Assembly (NCBI RefSeq): GCF_900106945.1
Contig: NZ_FNNE01000004.1
Span: 248,001 to 312,000 of the forward strand
Length of the DNA stretch: 64,000 bases
From: Marinobacter mobilis
GTDB taxonomy: Bacteria; Pseudomonadota; Gammaproteobacteria; Pseudomonadales; Oleiphilaceae
Direction: 5' to 3'
Both the position numbers and the translations under genes were made by a program. The notes beneath the pieces are model-generated. The model had not been told where the DNA came from, made no database searches, and was given only the letters and a program-made list of their open reading frames with translations. Below are positions 55,266 to 64,000 of this stretch, piece after piece (positions within the stretch are counted from its first letter, which is position 1; every line of letters begins with the position of its first letter).

Positions 55266-57773
55266 TCAGTCTTCTTCCTTGGGCGGACGTTCCACCACCT
55301 GTCGTTTACCCTTGGCACAGCGGGCCAGCTTCTTGATGCCTTCGGCATCGAATGCATCCACCCGGATCACGTCATACAGAGCTTCCAACGCTTCCAGCAA
55401 CGGACCGCACTCGTCGTCACTGATGATCTGCTGTTCACGGGCCCAGTCCACCAGTTCCTGGCGTTGATGGCCCATCAGCAGGGCAATGGCATCGAGTTCA
55501 TCTTCGTTGCGGCTGCGGATGGCGGTATGCAGACGTTCGCGCATGTCGTGGGTTTCGTGGGCCAGCCGATAGGCGTTCAGCACCCGCCCGAGGGGGTCAT
55601 CCGGATTGTGGTTGACGTAACAGCCACGGCTGATGCGGGCACGCACCGGGGTATCGCGGACAATGGTTTCCGCCACCTGGGTACCGAGGCGGTCATCGGG
55701 GCCGTTGAGGCCGCTGGCGCCGAGCGGGAAGACCAGTAGCCGCAGTGGCCAGCGCAGGGCCGCTACCGGGAAATTGATGATCAGCTCGCGCATGTGCTGC
55801 TGCAGGTCGCGCAGGCAGGTCTTGAGCCCCCATTCCACCAGTGGACGCTGATCTGGCGGGTAGCCTTCCTCGTGCCACTGCTTGATCACTGCCGAGGCGT
55901 AGTAGAGCTGAACCAGGCAGTCGGCCATGCGCCCGGACAGGCGCTGTCGTGCCTTCAGGCCGCCACCGACGCTGAGCAGGGTGACGTCGGTCATCAGGGC
56001 AAACGCGGCGCTGAAGCGGGACAGCTGCTGATAGCAGGGGCGAATATCCCCCAGCCGCGGGGCGGTTTCCAGTCGTCCGAAGGTGAGTCCGCCGACAAAG
56101 GCGCGCAGGGCGTTGCGACCGGTGTGGGCAAGATGGCGATAGAACACACCATCAAAACGGTCGACGGCAGCGGCTTTGTCTTCCATACCCGCGGCTTCAA
56201 TTTCCTCAACAATAAACGGATGGCAGCGGATGGCGCCCTGGCCGAAGATCATCAGGCTGCGGGTGAGGATATTGGCGCCTTCCACGGTGATGCCGATGGG
56301 TACCGCCTGATAGGCCCGGGCGAGGAAGTTGCGCGGACCGGTAATGACCCCGCGACCGGCGACCACATCCATGGCGTGGTTGATGACCTCCCGCATCAGG
56401 TCGGTGTTGCGGTATTTCAGCACCGCGGACGGTACCGAGGGCCGCACCCCGCGATCGAGCATGGCGGCAGTGAGCAGGCGGGCCGAGTCCATCATGTAGG
56501 TGTAGCCGGCAATGGGCTCGAGGGCCTCCTGCACCCCTTCAAACTGACTGATGGAGCGACCGAACTGTTCGCGTACCAGCGCGTAGGACCCGGTGGCCAG
56601 GCTGGCGACCTTGCCCGCACCGGTGCCGAGGGCGGGCAGGGAAATGGAGCGGCCGATGGAGAGGCACTCCAGCAGCATCGTCCAGCCCTTGCCAAGCATG
56701 TCCTGGCCACCAATGATCTGTGCCATCGGGATGAACACCTCGGTGCCCCAGGTTGGCCCGTTCATGAACACGGTGTTCATCGGCAAGTGGCGGGCGCCGG
56801 CATTGACCCCTTCCAGATCCCGTGGCACCAGCACACAGGTCACGCCGATTTCGTCGTCACCGCCCAGCAGCCGGTCGGGGTCATACACTTTGATGGCAAG
56901 GCCAATCAGGGTCGCAACCGGTGCCAGGGTAATGTAACGCTTGTTCCAGGTGACTTTCAGCCCCAGCACTTGCTCGCCGTTCCACTCGCCCATGCTGACA
57001 ATGCCCTTGTCGGGAATGGCACCGGCATCAGAGCCGGCCACCGGGGAGGTGAGCGCGAAGCAGGGAATGTCCTTACCGGCGGCGAGCCGGGGCAGATAAT
57101 GCTGTTTCTGCTCGTCGGTACCGTACTCCATCAGCAGCTCGCCGGGGCCAAGGGAGTTTGGCACCATGACGGTGACGGCGGCTGACACGCTGCGGGTGGA
57201 GATCTTCATCACGATCTCTGAATGTGCGGTGTGAGAGAAGCCCTTGCCGCCCATATCCGTGGAAATCATCAAACCAAAGAATCCGTTATCGCGGATGAAC
57301 TTCCACACCGGTGCGGGCAGGTCATAGTGTTCATGGGTGATGGCCCAGTCGTCGAGCATGGCGCACAGGTGTTCCACCGGGCCATCGATGAAGGCCTGCT
57401 CTTCGCTGCTCAGATGACTGGGGGCGGAATCCAGCAGGCGCTGCCAGTCCGGCTGGCCGGAAAACAGTTCGCCGTCCCAATCGACGGTACCGGATTTCAG
57501 TGCTTCCGCTTCGGTGTCGGAGAGTTTGGGGAGTTTGCTGCGCACCCAGCACAGCAACGGGCCGCTGAATCGTTGTTTGCGGAGGTCACCGCCGAATAAC
57601 AGGATCAGACTCAGGGCCAGCAGGCCGCCGCCAAGAACCAGGCTGAGCAGATGCCAGTGGTCGTAAAACAGGCCAATCAGGGTGGCAAGGCAGAGCACGG
57701 TGGCGGCGGTAGTGCCGCCGGTGCCCAGGTAAATCAGCACCAGGATGCTGAGCAGCAACAGCAGAACACTCAT
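55266..57773 (-). CDS. fadE: Acyl-CoA dehydrogenase FadE
   Basis: An 835-residue protein, the large FadE form, that carries out the first step of fatty-acid beta-oxidation. The N terminus holds two or three membrane segments (LLLLLSILVLIYLGTGGTTAATVLCLATLIGLFY). The FAD region has FALTSPVAGSDAGAIPDKG and LKVTWNKRYITLAPVATLIGLAIKVYDP, and the long C-terminal domain is that of DUF1974. AAGGAGG lies seven bases before the ATG at 57773. Confidence 0.93.
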   Translation of the reverse strand: MSVLLLLLSILVLIYLGTGGTTAATVLCLATLIGLFYDHWHLLSLVLGGGLLALSLILLFGGDLRKQRFSGPLLCWVRSKLPKLSDTEAEALKSGTVDWDGELFSGQPDWQRLLDSAPSHLSSEEQAFIDGPVEHLCAMLDDWAITHEHYDLPAPVWKFIRDNGFFGLMISTDMGGKGFSHTAHSEIVMKISTRSVSAAVTVMVPNSLGPGELLMEYGTDEQKQHYLPRLAAGKDIPCFALTSPVAGSDAGAIPDKGIVSMGEWNGEQVLGLKVTWNKRYITLAPVATLIGLAIKVYDPDRLLGGDDEIGVTCVLVPRDLEGVNAGARHLPMNTVFMNGPTWGTEVFIPMAQIIGGQDMLGKGWTMLLECLSIGRSISLPALGTGAGKVASLATGSYALVREQFGRSISQFEGVQEALEPIAGYTYMMDSARLLTAAMLDRGVRPSVPSAVLKYRNTDLMREVINHAMDVVAGRGVITGPRNFLARAYQAVPIGITVEGANILTRSLMIFGQGAIRCHPFIVEEIEAAGMEDKAAAVDRFDGVFYRHLAHTGRNALRAFVGGLTFGRLETAPRLGDIRPCYQQLSRFSAAFALMTDVTLLSVGGGLKARQRLSGRMADCLVQLYYASAVIKQWHEEGYPPDQRPLVEWGLKTCLRDLQQHMRELIINFPVAALRWPLRLLVFPLGASGLNGPDDRLGTQVAETIVRDTPVRARISRGCYVNHNPDDPLGRVLNAYRLAHETHDMRERLHTAIRSRNEDELDAIALLMGHQRQELVDWAREQQIISDDECGPLLEALEALYDVIRVDAFDAEGIKKLARCAKGKRQVVERPPKEED

Positions 57774-57883
57774 TCAGGACCTCCTTCTTCCATCGTCAAG
57801 ATGTTCGCCAGACCCGGTCGCCGTTTCTGAAACCGGCGTCACTGAACGGTCGGCGTGCAGGTTCCTCTACACTATAGCAGTGG

Positions 57884-58771
57884 CTAAAGCAGTGACGATG
57901 AGAAGATCAGACCGAGTGTGACCGGCATGACCACCAGGCTGCCAAGGTTACCGATCAGCACCAGCGAGGCAACCCGGTGGGGCTCCTGGCGGTATTGCTC
58001 CGCGACCATATAGTTGAGAACCGCCGGTGGCAGCGCCGCGAAGACCCACAGCGTAGCCAGTTGCAGACCGGGCAGATCGATCAGGCCGACCAGTGGCCAG
58101 GCCAGCAACAGGCCGCTGGCGGGGCAGGCGATGGCCCCGAGCAGGCCCAGTTTCCAGTCGGAGAAATCCACATCCAGCATCCGCACCCCCAGGGTAAACA
58201 GCATCAATGGAATGCACACGCCGCCGAGCATGTTGAGGGATTCGAGCAGCCACCCCGGTAACGCGATACCACCCAGATTCAGACTCAGCCCGGCGATACT
58301 GGCCAGCACCACCGGAATCTTCAGCAGCTTGCGCAGTGGCTCGTGGGGGTTGAGCATGTGCAGGCCAACGGTGAAATGGAGCATCATTTCGACAATGAAC
58401 AGCACCACCGCCGCCGGCAGCGCGGCTTCGCCGAAGGCCAGTACGATCACCGGGATGCCCATGTTGCCGGAGTTGTTGAACATCATCGGCGGCAGGAAGG
58501 TCTTGGGGTTGATCTTGGCGATGCGTGCCAGCGGCCACAGCAACAGCCCGGAACCGAGCACCACAATGCTGCCCGCCAGGGCGAGCCAGGCGTATTCCTG
58601 CAACGGCGCCTTCTGGTCCGCCAGCACCGCGAACACCAGCATGGGCACGAACAGCTCCATGTTGAGGGCATTGATGCCCTTAATGTCCGGACTGCGATAG
58701 CGGCCATACAGGGCGCCGCAGGAGGCGATCAGAAAGACCGGCAACAGGGTGGCAAGAATCTGGGTCAGCAT
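57884..58771 (-). CDS. AEC-family transporter (auxin efflux carrier-like)
   Basis: A 295-residue protein with about ten membrane segments in two halves: ILATLLPVFLIASCGALYGRY and MMFNNSGNMGIPVIVLAFGEAALPAAVVLF in the first, LQLATLWVFAALPPAVLNYMVAEQYRQEP in the second. The NNSGNMGIP and AALPPAVLNYMVA motifs are the AEC crossover regions. In bacteria the family carries organic acids such as malate. It is divergent from the MalY-type gene. Confidence 0.88.
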   Translation of the reverse strand: MLTQILATLLPVFLIASCGALYGRYRSPDIKGINALNMELFVPMLVFAVLADQKAPLQEYAWLALAGSIVVLGSGLLLWPLARIAKINPKTFLPPMMFNNSGNMGIPVIVLAFGEAALPAAVVLFIVEMMLHFTVGLHMLNPHEPLRKLLKIPVVLASIAGLSLNLGGIALPGWLLESLNMLGGVCIPLMLFTLGVRMLDVDFSDWKLGLLGAIACPASGLLLAWPLVGLIDLPGLQLATLWVFAALPPAVLNYMVAEQYRQEPHRVASLVLIGNLGSLVVMPVTLGLIFSSSLL

Positions 58772-58937
58772 GACTTGGCTGGGTCCTTGTGGAAGAGGCC
58801 TGAACTTGGCAGTTTAGAGTGATTGTGATCAACCTCGCCAGTGGGGTCACTGAGACCTAAGGCGCAGGGAATGGAGGGGTTACTGGTATGCTGGGGAGTC
58901 ATAAGATGAGTAACCGACAAACAGGAGGCGTTGGCTG

Positions 58938-60119
58938 GTGACGGTGAATTTTGACCAGATCGTTGGGCGGGAGCAGACCGGGGCGGTGAAATTCGATGCC
59001 CGGGGTGCGGTATTCGGTAGCCATGAGGTGATTCCTCTGTGGGTGGCGGACATGGACTTCCCGGCGCCGGAGGCCGTCACCCGGGCGCTGGTGGAACGGG
59101 CACAGCATCCGGTTTACGGCTACACCCTGTTTCGCGACAGTCTCTATGAGTCGATCATCAGCTGGTTCCGTGAGCGCCATGGTTGGACCATCGAGCGCGA
59201 CTGGCTGATGCTGGTGCCCGGGGTAGTGCCGTCTCTGCACGCGGCGGCATTGGCGTTTGCCGCCGAGGGCGAGGGCATCATTATCCAGCCCCCGGTCTAT
59301 CCGCCCTTCTACAGTGCCATTCGCAAGACCGGGCGGCGAGTGGTGGAGAACCCCTTACGACTGCGGGATGGCGTCTATGAGATGGATCTGGAGCACCTTG
59401 AACGTTGTGCTGACGATGGCGCCAGGCTGCTGTTTCTGTGTTCTCCCCACAACCCGGTAGGCCGGGTCTGGCGCCGGGATGAACTGGAGGCGGTGCTGGC
59501 CATTGCCCGCCGTTATAACCTGGTGGTGCTGGCTGATGAGATTCATGCCGACCTGGTCTACCCGGACCGCGAGCCCCATACCGTCATGGCGTCGCTGGCG
59601 ACAGCGCAGGACCCGCTGATTACCGCGGTGGCCCCGAGCAAGAGTTTCAACGTACCCGGCATGGGCTTGTCAGTGCTGGTGGCACCTGACCCCGCCCATC
59701 GTGCGGCCCTGGCCGCGCCGTTCGAGCAGTTGCATGTGCTGTCGTGCAATCCGTTCAGTGCGGCCGCGCTGGAGGCTGGCTATCGCCATGGAGGGGCCTG
59801 GCTGGATCAGCTGCTGGTGTACCTGGCAGGTAATCGCGACTTTGTCTGTGATTACCTGGCTGAGCATATCCCGCAACTGACCGTGACACCGGCTCAGGGC
59901 ACCTATCTGCTGTGGATCGACTGCCGGGCGCTGGGCATGACTGACGGTGAACTGAAACGCTTTTTTGTCAGTCAGGCGGGGGTGGGACTCAGCCCGGGGG
60001 CCTCCTTTGGGGAAGGCGGGTCTGGTTTCATGCGCCTTAACCTGGGCACCTCGCGAGCCGTATTGGAGCAGGCCCTGACCCAGATACGCAAGGCTATCGC
60101 TGAGCTGGGAACGTCCTGA
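58938..60119 (+). CDS. MalY/PatB-type PLP-dependent C-S lyase
   Basis: A 393-residue fold-type I PLP enzyme. The start is a GTG at 58938 after GGAGG; conserved PLWVADMDFPAPEAV and CSPHNPVGRVWRRDEL identify the family, and the PLP lysine is in APSKSFNVPGM (about residue 237). MalY/PatB proteins cleave cystathionine or cysteine conjugates to pyruvate, ammonia and a thiol. Which substrate applies here is unknown. Confidence 0.9.
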   Translation: MTVNFDQIVGREQTGAVKFDARGAVFGSHEVIPLWVADMDFPAPEAVTRALVERAQHPVYGYTLFRDSLYESIISWFRERHGWTIERDWLMLVPGVVPSLHAAALAFAAEGEGIIIQPPVYPPFYSAIRKTGRRVVENPLRLRDGVYEMDLEHLERCADDGARLLFLCSPHNPVGRVWRRDELEAVLAIARRYNLVVLADEIHADLVYPDREPHTVMASLATAQDPLITAVAPSKSFNVPGMGLSVLVAPDPAHRAALAAPFEQLHVLSCNPFSAAALEAGYRHGGAWLDQLLVYLAGNRDFVCDYLAEHIPQLTVTPAQGTYLLWIDCRALGMTDGELKRFFVSQAGVGLSPGASFGEGGSGFMRLNLGTSRAVLEQALTQIRKAIAELGTS

Positions 60120-60162
60120 ATGACCGGGGCGCCTGAGCACAATGGCCGGTCGCCCCAGGGAG

Positions 60163-61671
60163 TCAGTCCTCGACCTGCTCGTCCTCTTGCGCCGGTACGT
60201 CGGTCACTGCGCCGATGTGGTAGGCGGCAAAACCGGCCATCACCACCTGATCGACGGCCATGCCGATGATCCGGCCATTGGCCAGCGCTTTAATCGGATG
60301 ACGGGCATTGGTGATCGGGTCGCTGACGAAACCCAGTACATCGCCCTCACGGACCCGGTCCCCCAACTCCACATCGCTGAACAGGATGCCGCCATGTTCG
60401 GCGCGGATCCAGTAGGAGTTGTAGTAGATCGGCTCCGGTTCACCCCAGACGAACATCCGCGAAATCATCCCCTGTTTTTCCATCAGGCTGTTGAGACTGT
60501 TCACGCCGGCCTTGATCTGGTGCTCCTGAATGCGCAGGGATTCCCCCGCTTCCAGGGTAACCGAGGTAATGCCCGCCGCCACCGCCGCAGTCCGCAACAT
60601 GCCGACGGTCCCGGAACTGTGAACGACGGCCATGCGGTCGAAGCCGCGGGTAAAGGCGGCCACCTCAGGGTTGTTCATGTTCGCACGCAACTGAGGCAGG
60701 TTGGTGCGTCGTTGGGAACCGGTGTGAATGTCCACCAGCATGTCACAGTGACGAATCACCTTGTTGAACAGCGAATAGGCAATGCGATCGGCCAGGCTGC
60801 CGTAGCGGTTGCCGGGAAAATGCCGGTTGAGGTCGCGACGGTCCGGGAGATAGCGGCTGGCCCGCTCGAAGCCGGGCAGGTTAACGATGGGAATACCAAT
60901 GACGCGCCCGGCCAGCTCTTCCGGGTCGAGGTCGTAGACCGTGCGGCGGACAATCTCGATGCCGTTGAGCTCATCACCATGGATGGCCCCGGTCAGACAC
61001 AGGGTTGGGCCGGGGCGGGCGCCATTGACCACCAGCACCGGTGTCGGCTGCGATAGTCCGGCCATCTGGATGCCCGGGGCCCATGCCAGCCGGGTTGCGG
61101 TGCCGGGAAGAATCTCGGAATTGAGCAGGGTCAGGCTGGTGGCGACAGGTTCGGGTTCGGACTCCGGTTCCGCAGCAGGAATTACGGTACCCGGGGCCTG
61201 CTCACGTTCGTTGCCCTCGATCGCGGCGGCGGGCTCTTCACCCATGGTCACGGGTTCCGATGGCTGCTCCGGATGAGGTTGCTGGCGTGGGGCCTGCTCC
61301 CGCTCCAGTGCCGGTGCCCGTCGTTGGGGCTGTGCGGGCGGTTCTGGCTCCGGTTGGAGCTCCGGCGGGGGCGCCACGTCCTTGAGGTCGATGTTGGGAG
61401 CAACCTTGGCCGCCGTACTTTCCTCGTCCGCTGAGCTGACCGCGGCGTCCGGGGTCGCTGCTGGCAGGGCGGCGACTGGCTGCAGGGTGGGCGCATCGCG
61501 ACGGGGTTCTGAGGCATCGATATCGCTGACGTTCTCGTCCTCGGCGATGTCTTCGACGTCGTCGCTCTCATCGGGTTGTTGCGCCCAGGCCACTGGCAAG
61601 CCTGCGGCACTGAGCCAGAGCGCTGCGGTTATCGTTTTCAGCCAGTTGCGACAAAAGGGTGATGTAGGCAT
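60163..61671 (-). CDS. Secreted succinylglutamate desuccinylase/aspartoacylase-like zinc hydrolase with long acidic-proline linker
   Basis: A 502-residue protein: signal peptide ending near PVAWAQQ, then about 160 residues rich in Glu, Pro, Ala and Gln (likely disordered). The AstE/AspA-type M14-like domain begins near residue 180. The zinc motif is GAIHGDELNGIE (H-x-x-E) and a later DIHTGSQRRTNLPQL supplies the third ligand. In this family the enzyme removes acyl or amino-acid groups from N-acylated substrates. A C-terminal beta-domain follows, as in AstE-like proteins. Confidence 0.85.
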   Translation of the reverse strand: MPTSPFCRNWLKTITAALWLSAAGLPVAWAQQPDESDDVEDIAEDENVSDIDASEPRRDAPTLQPVAALPAATPDAAVSSADEESTAAKVAPNIDLKDVAPPPELQPEPEPPAQPQRRAPALEREQAPRQQPHPEQPSEPVTMGEEPAAAIEGNEREQAPGTVIPAAEPESEPEPVATSLTLLNSEILPGTATRLAWAPGIQMAGLSQPTPVLVVNGARPGPTLCLTGAIHGDELNGIEIVRRTVYDLDPEELAGRVIGIPIVNLPGFERASRYLPDRRDLNRHFPGNRYGSLADRIAYSLFNKVIRHCDMLVDIHTGSQRRTNLPQLRANMNNPEVAAFTRGFDRMAVVHSSGTVGMLRTAAVAAGITSVTLEAGESLRIQEHQIKAGVNSLNSLMEKQGMISRMFVWGEPEPIYYNSYWIRAEHGGILFSDVELGDRVREGDVLGFVSDPITNARHPIKALANGRIIGMAVDQVVMAGFAAYHIGAVTDVPAQEDEQVED

Positions 61672-61775
61672 GGATCCTCGTTCGAGCCGTTAGTCAGTCC
61701 GGGCCAAGGATAATCGGCCCGGTGGTGACAGGGTACGGTTGTGACAAAGGTTTAATGCCGCGGCCAGCTACTGCC

Positions 61776-63428
61776 TCACTGCGGGATGGGCGCGCTCCAT
61801 CGCCAGTGTTGACCATCCTGCCGGGCTTTGCCATCGGTCCGCAGTTTTTCCAGATGGGCCAGCAGGGAGCGGGTCGCCAGCGGATGGAGGGCGGCGGGCA
61901 CATCGTCGTAGGCGTGCGGAGTCAGCGCCTCGGCGCTGGCCGGACCATGGCTGCGCAAGGCGCGGGCAACCTTGTGTTCCCGGGCCAGGCGGTGGGTGGT
62001 GAGAAAATCCACGACGGAGTGCGGGTGGCCAATCAGGAAGCCGTGCCCCGGGGCAATGTAGCGGAGATCCTCCAGCAGCAGTTTTTGTAATGAACCGAGG
62101 TAGTCACTCATGTTGCCGTCCGGTGGATTGATGACCACCGTTGAGCCCTGCATGATGTGATCCCCGGAAAACAGCATTTGTTCACCGGTCAGCAGGAAAC
62201 ACAGGTGGTTGGAGGCGTGGCCGGGGGTGTGGATCACCTTGAGGTCGCCGGCCCCGGTGGCGATGAGCTCGCCGTCAGCGGGTTGGTGGTCGGGCACAAA
62301 GGTCTGATCCTGGGTGGCCTCTGCCGGTGGGGCCAGCCCGATGAGCCGGGCGCCGGTTTGCTGTTTCAGCACCCGCGCGGCGGGTGAGTGGTCACGGTGG
62401 GTGTGGGTGACGAGGACCTGGCGGATGTTTCCGCCGGTCAGTGTCAGTAGCTGTTCCAGGTGGGCATCGGTGGCCGGGCCGGGGTCGATCACCGTGAAAT
62501 CACCCGGCTGACCCAATACATAGCTATTGGTGCCGGGACCGGTCATCAGACCGGCATTGTCGGCGGTCACCCGCAGCACCCCGGGGGCCAGGGAGACCGG
62601 TTGCGCCGCCACAATGGCCGCGCTGGTGCGGCCGGATCGCTCGGGGTCGAGCTTGCGGGCCTCGGCGTAGGCCGGCGAACCGGACTCCAGCTCGATCGAC
62701 TTGTCGCCCTTTCTGGCCGGCCAGGGGGGAGCCGCTTCCGCACCCGGCGGATTGGCGTGGGCGTAGGCCAGCACCGCCTCACTGCTGTCAAAGTCCTGCA
62801 ACAGGCGCAGGGTACGCAGGGTTGGTGGGCCAAACAGGCGCCGTCCGTTCTGGTGATCGTCCAGTGCCTGCCGGGGGGTCAGCCAGACATGATCGATGGT
62901 TTCGCTGCCATCATGACAGGCCTGCTGGCCATCCGGAGCAGCGCAAACAAAGAACCGGGTGTCGAAGCGGCGGGGCGCACCGACAGGGGTGACCCAGTGG
63001 CTCAGATAGGCCAGCTGGTCCAGGGGCAGGTCGAGGTCCTGTTGCTGGCACAACTGGTCGAGGCTCAGGCTGCCCTCGAACAGGGCCTTGCGCTGTTCGA
63101 GTATGGCGGCGAGGGCCTGCGGTCTGAGGGGGCTGCCATCCTTGTGGCGGGCCAGCACCAGCCCGGCTTCCTCCAGGCACTCGCGAATGGCGGCGACCAT
63201 GTAGTCGGCACCGCCTTCATCGAGACTCATGGTGCGGCTGACGGTCTGGTCATCGGTGCCTCCCAGATGGCGAAGGCAGTCGCGATCTGCGGCGTCCACG
63301 GCTCCGCCGGGAAAGACGTAGAAGCCCGGCAGGAAGGCCGCCTTCCAGGTGCGCTGCAACAGCAGCACTTCCAGGCCGTTGGCAGTGTTTCGGGTCAGGG
63401 CAAGGGTGGCAGCGGGGCGAATATCCAT
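61776..63428 (-). CDS. Nudix-metallo-beta-lactamase fusion hydrolase
   Basis: A 550-residue protein. The N-terminal ~240 residues look like a NUDT19-type Nudix domain: FPGGAVDAADRD, then an insertion, then IRECLEEAGLVL, so the Nudix box is split. The C-terminal part is a metallo-beta-lactamase domain with VTHTHRDHSPAA (HxHxDH), HTPGHASNHLCF and FSGDHIM, and a final helical region. NUDT19-type enzymes act on CoA derivatives and LACTB2-type domains are nucleases or thioesterases, so both substrates are uncertain. I prefer the ATG at 63428; an in-frame ATG at 63488 adds 20 poor residues. Confidence 0.8.
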   Translation of the reverse strand: MDIRPAATLALTRNTANGLEVLLLQRTWKAAFLPGFYVFPGGAVDAADRDCLRHLGGTDDQTVSRTMSLDEGGADYMVAAIRECLEEAGLVLARHKDGSPLRPQALAAILEQRKALFEGSLSLDQLCQQQDLDLPLDQLAYLSHWVTPVGAPRRFDTRFFVCAAPDGQQACHDGSETIDHVWLTPRQALDDHQNGRRLFGPPTLRTLRLLQDFDSSEAVLAYAHANPPGAEAAPPWPARKGDKSIELESGSPAYAEARKLDPERSGRTSAAIVAAQPVSLAPGVLRVTADNAGLMTGPGTNSYVLGQPGDFTVIDPGPATDAHLEQLLTLTGGNIRQVLVTHTHRDHSPAARVLKQQTGARLIGLAPPAEATQDQTFVPDHQPADGELIATGAGDLKVIHTPGHASNHLCFLLTGEQMLFSGDHIMQGSTVVINPPDGNMSDYLGSLQKLLLEDLRYIAPGHGFLIGHPHSVVDFLTTHRLAREHKVARALRSHGPASAEALTPHAYDDVPAALHPLATRSLLAHLEKLRTDGKARQDGQHWRWSAPIPQ

Positions 63429-63604
63429 GTCGGGGTCGTGTCGTTGTTTGGATTGAACATTATTGTTAGCTGCCAATCTTTCTATCACAGTTAGCGCTGG
63501 AAAGCGCTGATTTCGGGTGAAGCTGCCGCCCGGGGCAGGTATGATGGCGGCCCCGGCTATGCCTGAACCAGCCCCGATTCAAACCCGACCTGAGATGACT
63601 GCCC

Positions 63605-64000
63605 GTGGCCCGAGTTGCTTTGTCCTTCCCCGATGACGTATTTACCTTCGTAACCGAAATGCCGGTACGGATCACCGACATCAACGGCGCCCGTCACCTT
63701 GGGAATGACGCGCTGATCTCGATGCTGTCCGAAGCCCGGGCCCAGTTCCTGGTCAGCCATGGGGTGGAAGAAGCCGATGAACAGGGCGTTGGGATCATCG
63801 TCACCGATCTGGCGACCATGTATCAGTCGGAATCGTTCTTTCCGGAGTTGCTGCGCTTTGAGGTGGGGATGACCGATTTCAACACCTACGGTGGCGACAT
63901 CGTGTTCCGTGTCAGCAAGGCAGAAAATGGCCAGGCGGTGGCGCTGGCGAAGTACGGTTTTGTGTTCTTCAACTATCAGAGCAAGCAGGTGACTGCGATG
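63605..64000 (+). CDS. Acyl-CoA thioesterase-like protein (3' end outside window)
   Basis: A frame open from the GTG at 63605 to the window edge (132 codons). It reads EMPVRITDINGARHLGNDALISMLSEARAQFLVSHG, the D-x-x-G-H-x-N pattern of hotdog thioesterases, and VGMTDFNTYGGDIVFRVSK. An internal ATG at 63659 would cut the conserved first strand. Divergent from the Nudix fusion gene. Confidence 0.75.
   Translation, partial: MARVALSFPDDVFTFVTEMPVRITDINGARHLGNDALISMLSEARAQFLVSHGVEEADEQGVGIIVTDLATMYQSESFFPELLRFEVGMTDFNTYGGDIVFRVSKAENGQAVALAKYGFVFFNYQSKQVTAM

Overview
The window reads as chromosomal DNA of a GC-rich marine gammaproteobacterium. Gene content and protein style (LiuR-controlled leucine degradation, FadE, ferric-siderophore uptake of the FecA/PvuA type, OmpW, RluF, BluB, ArfB, RhlE) fit Marinobacter or a close relative best. 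That assignment is inference, because there is no rRNA or other phylogenetic marker here. I see no tRNA, rRNA, CRISPR array, prophage, integrase or intact transposase.

Layout. 1-9.1 kb: the start of a glutamate-receptor-like potassium channel (cut by the window edge), an alpha/beta hydrolase divergent from a GlxA-type regulator, a four-gene run (lipoprotein, GDSL hydrolase, DUF4153 membrane protein, LOG-family protein), a DUF1326/DUF2182 pair and an AraC-family regulator. 9.1-26.1 kb: a catabolic cassette. A rightward operon (acyl-CoA synthetase, livG, livF, substrate-binding protein, livH, livM) converges at a shared terminator on a leftward operon (liuR, liuA, liuB, liuC, liuD, liuE, AhpD-like protein, acyl-CoA synthetase). 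MerR/LiuR-like operators lie at the upstream end of both operons. 26.1-29.8 kb: ethanolamine use (eutB, eutC, permease). 29.8-37.7 kb: housekeeping and small genes (rluF, thioesterase, DoxX, LysR regulator, MAPEG, YtoQ, small lipoprotein, bluB, arfB, rhlE, ompW). 37.8-46.7 kb: HxlR regulator with an old-yellow-enzyme reductase, a possible small transcript, DMT exporters, a TetR regulator divergent from a Baeyer-Villiger-type monooxygenase with three tandem operators, ChaC, an AraC regulator and MarC. 46.7-52.7 kb: a five-gene Fur-type iron-siderophore uptake operon. 52.8-64 kb: exporter/LysR pair, small secreted protein, fadE, AEC transporter, MalY/PatB C-S lyase, a secreted AstE-like zinc hydrolase with a long disordered linker, a Nudix-metallo-beta-lactamase fusion and a thioesterase cut by the window edge.

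The most striking structure is the 16.8-kb block between the AraC gene and eutB. The AraC/eutB divergent promoter region occurs twice, 16,826 bp apart. The left copy lies next to the intact AraC gene and carries a broken start of eutB. The right copy lies next to intact eutB and carries a broken start of the AraC gene. This is the footprint expected when a segment is placed between two divergent genes by recombination within their shared promoter. The block is a self-contained leucine/acyl-CoA catabolic unit with its own regulator. Within it the acyl-CoA synthetase and livG genes each carry a one-base frameshift, and LivF has arginine in place of the Walker A lysine, so the transporter half may be decaying. 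The duplicated promoter core also holds nested complementary segments conserved in both copies, a candidate structured leader or operator.
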